DNA of 10,745 nucleotides from an uncultured Clostridia bacterium (GTDB lineage Bacteria; Bacillota; Clostridia; Oscillospirales; Oscillospiraceae), in assembly GCA_937907715.1 (NCBI GenBank), contig CALERM010000240.1:1-10745 (forward strand), read 5' to 3'. Below, piece after piece: positions 6,600 through 10,745 of the stretch. The position numbers and the translations under genes were made by a program. The notes beneath the pieces are model-generated. The model made no database searches and had not been told where the DNA came from. It saw only the letters and a program-made list of their open reading frames with translations. Position 1 is the stretch's first letter, and each line of letters opens with the position of its first letter.

Positions 6600-7573
6600 G
6601 CTGATAAAACCTCTTTCTTTTGAAACGTAATGACTTGATCGGGATCTATGTAAATGGATAAAACTTCGCCGGGCTTTACCTTCTGCCCGCTGTTGATCGT
6701 CCATATTACCGATTGATAGGGAACTGTGACCTCATAGGTGCTTCCCAGATACTGCACGCTCTGAACGGGAAGCTCAAAATGCAGCGCGCCTTTTGCCGGC
6801 GTTTGTGCGGCAGCTTCCGGGCGGAACATCTCTGTTTCGCTGAGCCAGTTGGACTTTCCAACAAAGCGTGCCACAAATTCGCTGGCAGGATCATGATAGA
6901 CGGTTTCCGGCGCTGCGTACTGCTCCACATTGCCGCCGTTCAGAACGGCGATGCGGTCGCTCATGCTCATCGCCTCCGTTTGATCGTGCGTCACGAAAAC
7001 AGAGGTGATGCCAAGGGCGGAGGTCATTGACCTCAGTTCATGCCGCATTTCTTCCCGCAGCATGGCGTCCAGAGCGGAGAGCGGTTCGTCAAACAAAATG
7101 CATCCCGGCTGGACGGCAATGGCACGGGCAAACGCCACGCGCTGCTGCTGACCGCCGGAAAGCTGGTGGGGATAGCGCTTTTCAAAGTCCTCCAAATGCA
7201 CGGTACGCAGTGCGTTGCGAACTCTGTCCTGTAAGTCCGAGGTATCTTTTCTCGCCCGCAGTCCAAACGCGACGTTCTCAAATACCGTCATGTGCGGCCA
7301 GAGGGCAAAATCCTGAAACACAAAGCCGAGATTCCGCTTCTCCGGCGGCAGGTTGATTTTGCGTGCCTTGGAAAAAACGCAGGTATCGTCCAGCCAGATC
7401 TCGCCGTCGTCCGGCGTTTCCAGTCCGGCAATCATCCGCAAAAGCGTCGTTTTGCCGCAGCCGGAGGGTCCCAGCAGCGTCGTAAAGCTGCCGTCCTCGA
7501 TTGTCAGCGTCGTCGGCTGGATGACCTGCCTCTTATCAAAACTCTTTGCAATCTGTTCCAATCGAATTTCCAT
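6596..7573 (-). CDS. ABC transporter ATP-binding protein with C-terminal TOBE-like domain (FbpC/AfuC/PotA type)
   Basis: The 325-residue ATPase drives the importer formed with the two genes downstream. Visible motifs: Walker A GPSGCGKT (35-42), Q-loop FVFQDFALWPHM (Q87), signature LSGGQQQR (138-145), Walker B ILFDEP (159-164), D-loop SALDA and switch His in VTHD (H196). Residues from about 240 to the end form a regulatory region of the TOBE type found in the Fe3+, spermidine and 2-aminoethylphosphonate importer ATPases. Length is normal. ATG at 7573 is supported by AGAGGAG four bases upstream. Its TGA overlaps the next gene's ATG by four bases (ATGA), a standard coupling signal. It is the first gene of the four-gene operon, with an extended -10 element about 28 bases upstream. 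Confidence 0.95.
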   Translation of the reverse strand: MEIRLEQIAKSFDKRQVIQPTTLTIEDGSFTTLLGPSGCGKTTLLRMIAGLETPDDGEIWLDDTCVFSKARKINLPPEKRNLGFVFQDFALWPHMTVFENVAFGLRARKDTSDLQDRVRNALRTVHLEDFEKRYPHQLSGGQQQRVAFARAIAVQPGCILFDEPLSALDAMLREEMRHELRSMTSALGITSVFVTHDQTEAMSMSDRIAVLNGGNVEQYAAPETVYHDPASEFVARFVGKSNWLSETEMFRPEAAAQTPAKGALHFELPVQSVQYLGSTYEVTVPYQSVIWTINSGQKVKPGEVLSIYIDPDQVITFQKKEVLSA

Positions 7574-7600
7574 AGCGCTCCTCTTTTCTGTACGCGGGAC

Positions 7601-7609
7601 AATATACCA
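7601..7609 (-). promoter_or_regulatory. Putative extended -10 promoter of the ABC/nuclease operon
   Basis: On the minus strand the sequence reads TGGTATATT, a match to an extended -10 (TGn plus TATAAT-like). It would start transcription about 20 bases before the ATPase ATG. No good -35 hexamer is seen 17 bases upstream, which extended -10 promoters tolerate. A second, weaker candidate lies further upstream (TTGAGA, 17 bases, AAGAAT). Confidence 0.4.
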
Positions 7610-7669
7610 GCGCCGCGTAAACTCGGCAGGCAGTGGGAGGTAAAATTCTTGTAAAAAAGTCGCTGTTTC

Positions 7670-7858
7670 TCAAAAATATATTATGTGCCCTGAATTTCCG
7701 CCCTGTTTACGCCGGTCTTCTGCAAAAGCTTTCATGTGCCGCTTGCCCATGGCTTGCCACCAGTTGTCCGGATTCTGCTCAATCGCGCCGCCGCCCAACA
7801 CCTGCAGACCATAGTCTTCCACAGTGCTTGCGTTGACCCGCTTCCGTCTTCTCTCCTT
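7670..7858 (-). pseudogene. Relic of an unidentified gene between the sigma/anti-sigma unit and the ABC operon
   Basis: The minus strand encodes about 58 protein-like codons ending at TGA 7672-7670. They include RVNASTVEDYGLQVLGGG (7840-7787) and AIEQNPDNWWQAMGKRHMKA, then FAEDRRKQGG. The acidic/aromatic mix and absence of stops suggest real coding sequence. A strong ribosome-site-like AAGGAG (7858-7853, minus) sits upstream, but no ATG, GTG or TTG follows in frame at a usable distance. The first in-frame GTG (Val9 of the stretch, 7822) would give a 50-residue peptide without its own ribosome site. I do not recognise the family. It is best read as the tail of a decayed gene; a short functional peptide is possible. 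Confidence 0.4.
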
Positions 7859-7876
7859 GCCCGCTAACGGTGTTAA

Positions 7877-7907
7877 AAAGCCACTGCTCTTTTTGAGCAG
7901 CGGCTTT
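7877..7907 (-). terminator. Terminator hairpin after the sigma/anti-sigma transcript
   Basis: Arms AAAGCCxCTGCTC and GAGCAGxGGCTTT (one A-C mismatch) close a five-base loop. On the minus strand the hairpin is followed by TTAAC after a U-rich arm end (GGCTTTTTAAC), a good intrinsic terminator; on the plus strand the tail is CATTTTG, so it may work both ways. It begins exactly at the TGA (7909-7907) that closes the shifted frame running on from the anti-sigma gene. Confidence 0.75.
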
Positions 7908-8071
7908 CATTTTGTATTCGGCTGCCTCGGGTCATACCGGTGCATTCTGCCTTCGTTCTCTCTGTCAGCGCAGTCTGCGCCGTTGATATGGTCTTGGAGT
8001 ATCTGGTCGGTAAATGCAATCCATGCACCGTTCTGAACCGGAACAAGCTGGTATACGGTCTTCTCGTCAGC
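7907..8071 (-). pseudogene. Probable displaced C-terminus of the anti-sigma-like protein (one-base frameshift)
   Basis: Starting at 8071 in the frame one base away from the anti-sigma gene, the minus strand gives 54 uninterrupted codons and a TGA at 7909-7907. The sequence begins ADEKTVYQLVPVQNGAWIAF and ends MHRYDPRQPNTK. It has normal protein composition, no start codon or ribosome site of its own, and abuts the terminator hairpin. Removing one G from the GG at 8072-8071 would fuse it directly to ...FTDCTAVV of the anti-sigma product, giving a protein of about 318 residues. It could alternatively be the tail of some other lost gene. Confidence 0.5.
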
Positions 8072-8864
8072 CGACGACAGCGGTGCAATCGGTAAACGTA
8101 CACATTCCCGCGCTCAGATTTTCGGCAAAGAAGCAGTACACGCCGTCCTCCTCGATCCGGAAGGTATACCGCTGCTCCTGCGCAAAAACGCGCGTCTCAT
8201 CCACATACGCCCCGTCTTTGAACATGCCGAAGCCCAGTCCGCACGGCTCGTTTGCGTTCAACGAAAGCGTCACCGTATCGCCCGCTTTGAGCAGGAAGCC
8301 GGACGTGCCCTCCGGGTACAGCAGAACCATGTGCGCATTGTCAAAGCCGAATTCCGCGAAGCTGCCGTCCGGAGCGACTGGAAGCTCTGTCACCGAGCTG
8401 GGAATATACGGCATGGTCGAGATGTCAACCAACGTTGTGCTTTCGCATACAGCGCGCTCGCGGTCCTCAATCAGCTTTTTCCGATACGCGATCGCCTCGC
8501 TCTCAGACATGGTCATCGTCTCGTTTCCATTCTCGTCAATGTAGTGAACCGTTCCGTCGGCGTCTATCACCTCTACAGCAGTAAGATATGAGGTCTCTTC
8601 CAGCATCCGCTTCTTTTCCGCCTCGCTCATGCCTCCGGTCCAGACAAAGCCGGACCATTTGTGAATCACGGTTCCTGCCGCTGTCAGCGTCAGCGCCGCC
8701 GCGAGAAGGAGTATGGCGACTGCCAGCCGCGGCAGCTGCCGTTTCTTTTGCGTCATAAAAACCTTCTGTTTTTCCGGCTGGGCGGCAATCTGCACGCGGA
8801 TACGCGCCCGGCTGCTTTCCGGCAGACGGATGGAAGACGCAATGTGTTTGAAGTTTCGTTCCAT
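8067..8864 (-). CDS. Single-pass membrane protein, putative anti-sigma factor of the adjacent ECF sigma gene
   Basis: The 265-residue product has an N-terminal cytoplasmic part (1-45, basic, including SSRARIRVQIAAQPEKQK), one transmembrane helix (about 46-66, LPRLAVAILLLAAALTL...) and a large outer domain to the end. This topology, and its place directly behind an ECF sigma gene, match anti-sigma factors that hold the sigma at the membrane. No zinc-binding HxxxCxxC motif is visible, so it is not a classic ZAS-type protein. ATG at 8864 is chosen because GGGAGGG (8877-8871) precedes it at the right spacing and it lies one base after the sigma TGA; a further ATG at 8888 would overlap the sigma gene without a ribosome site. 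The frame ends at TGA 8069-8067, but a neighbouring frame continues to the terminator, so the true C-terminus may be longer. Anti-sigma function is inferred from context and topology. Confidence 0.75.
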   Translation of the reverse strand: MERNFKHIASSIRLPESSRARIRVQIAAQPEKQKVFMTQKKRQLPRLAVAILLLAAALTLTAAGTVIHKWSGFVWTGGMSEAEKKRMLEETSYLTAVEVIDADGTVHYIDENGNETMTMSESEAIAYRKKLIEDRERAVCESTTLVDISTMPYIPSSVTELPVAPDGSFAEFGFDNAHMVLLYPEGTSGFLLKAGDTVTLSLNANEPCGLGFGMFKDGAYVDETRVFAQEQRYTFRIEEDGVYCFFAENLSAGMCTFTDCTAVVG

Positions 8865-8865
8865 A

Positions 8866-9324
8866 TCAATCCCTCCCGAGTTGTTCATCCAATCTTTTTC
8901 GCGCCCTGTGCAGGCGCATAGAAACGGCAGACGCCGTGATGTGCAGAAATCCGGCTATTTCAGAAAACGAGTATCCCTCCATACAGTGCAGAACGATAAC
9001 CATCCGGTATTTTTCCGGAAGCTCCAGCACGGCGCGGAGAAGCGCGCGGTCCTCCGGCTCTGCCGGCAGAATCAGCGCGTCCCATGCGTCCGGAACGAAT
9101 CGTTTTCTTGCCGCAAGCTGGTTCTTGCAATGGTTGACCGTCAGCTTTGTCAGAAATGCCCGCTCCCGGTCGGGATAGATGGTCAATTCCCGCTCCAGCA
9201 GCTTGCAGAAAACCGCCTGTACCGCATCCTCGGCATCATGCGGCGAACGCAGATATCCGAGTGCCACACGATAGACGCTGTCGGCATATGCATCATAGAG
9301 CGTCAGTACCTGTTCACGTTTCAT
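8866..9324 (-). CDS. ECF-type RNA polymerase sigma factor (sigma-70 family)
   Basis: The 152-residue protein has the two domains of a minimal ECF sigma factor. Region 2 (about 5-75) includes YDAYADSVYRVALGYLRS and DAEDAVQAVFCKLL, the helix that contacts core and opens the -10. Region 4 (about 96-146) includes LPEKYRMVIVLHCMEGYSFS and the helix-turn-helix EIAGFLHITASAVSMRLHRA for -35 recognition. ATG at 9324 gives the standard ECF length; an upstream ATG at 9399 would add 25 residues with no homology-like content. A modest ribosome site (GGAG about 10 bases upstream) is present. It is translationally coupled to the membrane protein gene behind it, as sigma/anti-sigma pairs usually are. The regulated genes are unknown; neither it nor its partner is an obvious regulator of the ABC operon, from which it is separated by a terminator. 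Confidence 0.92.
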   Translation of the reverse strand: MKREQVLTLYDAYADSVYRVALGYLRSPHDAEDAVQAVFCKLLERELTIYPDRERAFLTKLTVNHCKNQLAARKRFVPDAWDALILPAEPEDRALLRAVLELPEKYRMVIVLHCMEGYSFSEIAGFLHITASAVSMRLHRARKRLDEQLGRD

Positions 9325-9346
9325 CTGTCCGTTTCTCCGTTTCTTT

Positions 9347-9371
9347 GAGACCTCATAGATATAACAATTCC
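9347..9371 (-). promoter_or_regulatory. Possible ECF-type autoregulated promoter of the sigma gene
   Basis: On the minus strand GGAATTG (9371-9365) is followed after 14 bases by TCTC (9350-9347), about 23 bases before the sigma ATG. This resembles the GGAAC...TCT pattern of many ECF promoters. The match is loose, and a TTGCCT-17-TATGAG vegetative alternative overlaps it. Confidence 0.22.
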
Positions 9372-9453
9372 GGAAGGCAAAACAGCACACAGACTTCAAT
9401 TATTTTTACCCCGGAGCTCGCAGGAAAACGACCTGTATCCTGCGCCTGCGCGC

Positions 9454-9484
9454 AAAAGCCCCCGCCGGATAAATCCGGCGGGGG
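9454..9484 (-). terminator. Terminator of the Clp ATPase gene
   Basis: A perfect 11-bp GC-rich stem (CCCCCGCCGGA / TCCGGCGGGGG) with a four-base loop starts five bases after the Clp stop codon. On the minus strand it is followed by CTTTTG, a short U-tract. It separates the Clp transcript from the sigma gene downstream. The remaining intergenic stretch to 9325 holds only the sigma leader. Confidence 0.85.
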
Positions 9485-9489
9485 TCTTC

Positions 9490-10745
9490 TTATGCGCCTG
9501 TGACGGTAAATACGCCGTCTGCGTCCGCCGCAGCGTGCAGTGTATGCAGCGGGTTTACGAAGCTTTCGATGATCTTCTGGGCAATCGGGTCTTCCAGCTC
9601 CTTCTGGATGGTCCGGCGGAGATTTCTCGCACCGTAGGTTACGGAGTAGGACTTCTTGACCAGCGCATCAATCACGCTCTCGTCCCAGGTGAAGTCCAGA
9701 CCGCGCTCGGAAAGCGCCTGCTTGAGATCGTGCAGCATGATACCCGCAATCGCGCGGAAGTTCTCCTCGGTGAGCTTATGGAAGCAGATCACCTCGTCGA
9801 CACGGTTGATGAACTCGGGTCGTAAAAACTCCGAGAGCGCCTTGACCGCCTTCTCCTGCGTCTGCTCAGACAGACTCTTGCCGAAGCCGACCGAGCCATC
9901 CTTACGGTCGGAACCGGCGTTGGAGGTCATGATGATGATCGTGTTTTCAAAATTCACAACTCTTCCCTGCGCGTCCGTAATTCTGCCGTCGTCGAGAATT
10001 TGCAGCAGAATGTTCAGAACGTCCGGGTGCGCCTTCTCCAGCTCGTCAAACAGAATCACCGAATACGGGCGGCGGCGGATTTTCTCCGTCAGCTGTCCTG
10101 CCTCGTCGTAGCCGACATAGCCGGGAGGCGAGCCGATGAGCTTGGAAACGCTGTGCTTTTCCATGTACTCGGACATGTCAAGCCGGATGAGCGATTCCAC
10201 GGACTCGAACATCTCGTTTGCCAGGCACTTGACAAGCTCTGTCTTGCCCACGCCCGTCGAGCCGACAAAGATGAACGACACCGGGCGCTTCTTCGGCGAG
10301 ATACCCACACGGTTTCTGCGGATGGCGGCGGTAACGGCGCGGATCGCCTCGTCCTGCCCCACGATATGCGTTTTGAGCCGCGTGTCGAGATTTTCCAGCT
10401 GCTCATATTCCTGCGCGCGGATTTTGCTCGCCGGAATTTTGGTCCAGAGCTCGATGATGCGCGCAAGGTTTTCCATCGTCAGAACCGGCTTCGGCTCCTC
10501 CTCCAGCAGCGCAATCTCCTTGTCGAGCTGCAGGTTGCGGCTGCGAAGCTCTGCCATGCGGGCAAAGTCGTCCTCCGCCTTTTCCGCTTTTTCCAGCAGC
10601 ATTCCCAGTTCAACATCGTAGTCCGCATGCTCCTTTTTGAGCGCTTCGAGCTTGCCGATGGACTTGTTCTTTAGGTTCACATCGGAGCATGCCTCATCGA
10701 TCAGATCGATTGCCTTATCGGGCAGGAACCGGTCGGTAATATACC
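9490..10745 (-). CDS. Clp ATPase, ClpC/ClpE-type unfoldase, C-terminal part (end of D1, short middle region, complete D2)
   Basis: The visible 417 residues enter from the right edge at the D1 sensor-2 block YITDRFLPDKAIDLIDEA (1-18). A short charged coiled region follows (about 22-85). Then comes a complete second AAA+ domain: Walker A GSTGVGKT (about 161-168), pore loop GYVG (208-211), Walker B VILFDE (229-234), sensor 1 TSNAG (273-277), FINR with the arginine finger (R314) and sensor 2 GARNLRR (371-377). The D1-D2 linker is about 70 residues, much shorter than the long M-domain of ClpB. A VGF tripeptide (285-287) lies after sensor 1, where ClpC, ClpE and ClpX dock on ClpP. Together these favour a ClpP-partner unfoldase for protein quality control over the ClpB disaggregase. 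The N-domain that would separate ClpC from ClpE is off the window, so no symbol is given. A terminator follows the TAA stop. Confidence 0.93.
   Translation of the reverse strand, partial: YITDRFLPDKAIDLIDEACSDVNLKNKSIGKLEALKKEHADYDVELGMLLEKAEKAEDDFARMAELRSRNLQLDKEIALLEEEPKPVLTMENLARIIELWTKIPASKIRAQEYEQLENLDTRLKTHIVGQDEAIRAVTAAIRRNRVGISPKKRPVSFIFVGSTGVGKTELVKCLANEMFESVESLIRLDMSEYMEKHSVSKLIGSPPGYVGYDEAGQLTEKIRRRPYSVILFDELEKAHPDVLNILLQILDDGRITDAQGRVVNFENTIIIMTSNAGSDRKDGSVGFGKSLSEQTQEKAVKALSEFLRPEFINRVDEVICFHKLTEENFRAIAGIMLHDLKQALSERGLDFTWDESVIDALVKKSYSVTYGARNLRRTIQKELEDPIAQKIIESFVNPLHTLHAAADADGVFTVTGA

Noticed and set aside
5220..6623. Open frame of 467 codons on the plus strand across the permease start and binding-protein gene
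   Set aside because: It lies antisense to two well-supported genes. Its composition (Arg/Gly/His/Gln rich, no motifs) is that of a shadow of GC-rich coding sequence.
6600..6704. Longer N-terminus of the binding protein starting at 6704
   Set aside because: It would overlap the ATPase coding sequence by about 100 bases and place the lipoprotein signal internally.
8532..8564. EF-hand-like calcium loop (DADGTVHYIDE) in the anti-sigma outer domain
   Set aside because: The spacing of acidic residues does not match a full EF-hand or dockerin loop, and there is only one copy.
1..10745. CRISPR array, tRNA or rRNA genes, intact insertion sequence
   Set aside because: No regularly spaced repeats, no cloverleaf-like or ribosomal sequence, and no intact transposase were found on either strand by eye.

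Overview
The window looks like a chromosomal segment of a moderately GC-rich Gram-positive anaerobe, most likely a gut-type clostridium (Oscillospiraceae or relative). The indications are AGGAGG-type ribosome binding sites, tightly packed operons, a lipoprotein-anchored ABC binding protein, an ECF sigma/anti-sigma pair and a ClpC/ClpE-type unfoldase. No tRNA, rRNA, CRISPR array or intact mobile element was seen. The placement is inferred from gene content, not from a marker gene.

Left arm, plus strand (2-1907): the 3' end of a GH94 glycoside phosphorylase is followed almost without a gap by a complete GH1 beta-glycosidase and a hairpin terminator. The pair would split beta-linked gluco-disaccharides by phosphorolysis (GH94) and hydrolysis (GH1).

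Breakpoint region (about 1908-2767): there is no intact gene here. It holds two outward-facing, frameshifted C-terminal gene relics, one per strand. They are separated by about 140 bases carrying a strong 13-bp hairpin that probably ends the neighbouring minus-strand operon.

Centre, minus strand (7573 down to 2768): a four-gene, translationally coupled operon. In order it encodes an ABC ATPase, a lipoprotein substrate-binding protein, a fused two-domain permease and a beta-CASP metallo-beta-lactamase protein with a complete metal-ligand set. The transporter belongs to the Fe3+/2-aminoethylphosphonate/sugar-phosphate (AfuABC/FbpABC-like) group; its substrate cannot be fixed from sequence. The nuclease-like fourth gene is the least expected member. 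An extended -10 element lies just upstream of the ATPase gene.

Right, minus strand: a relic of an unidentified gene (7670-7858), a bidirectional hairpin terminator (7877-7907), a membrane-anchored anti-sigma-like protein overlapping a short ECF sigma factor gene, then a terminator and the C-terminal two-thirds of a Clp ATPase that runs off the window. The anti-sigma frame stops at 8067, but a one-base shift opens 54 further codons that end exactly at the hairpin. This suggests a recent frameshift or a sequence error.

The most interesting points are the transporter plus beta-CASP nuclease operon, the probable anti-sigma frameshift, and the two uncatalogued relic zones.
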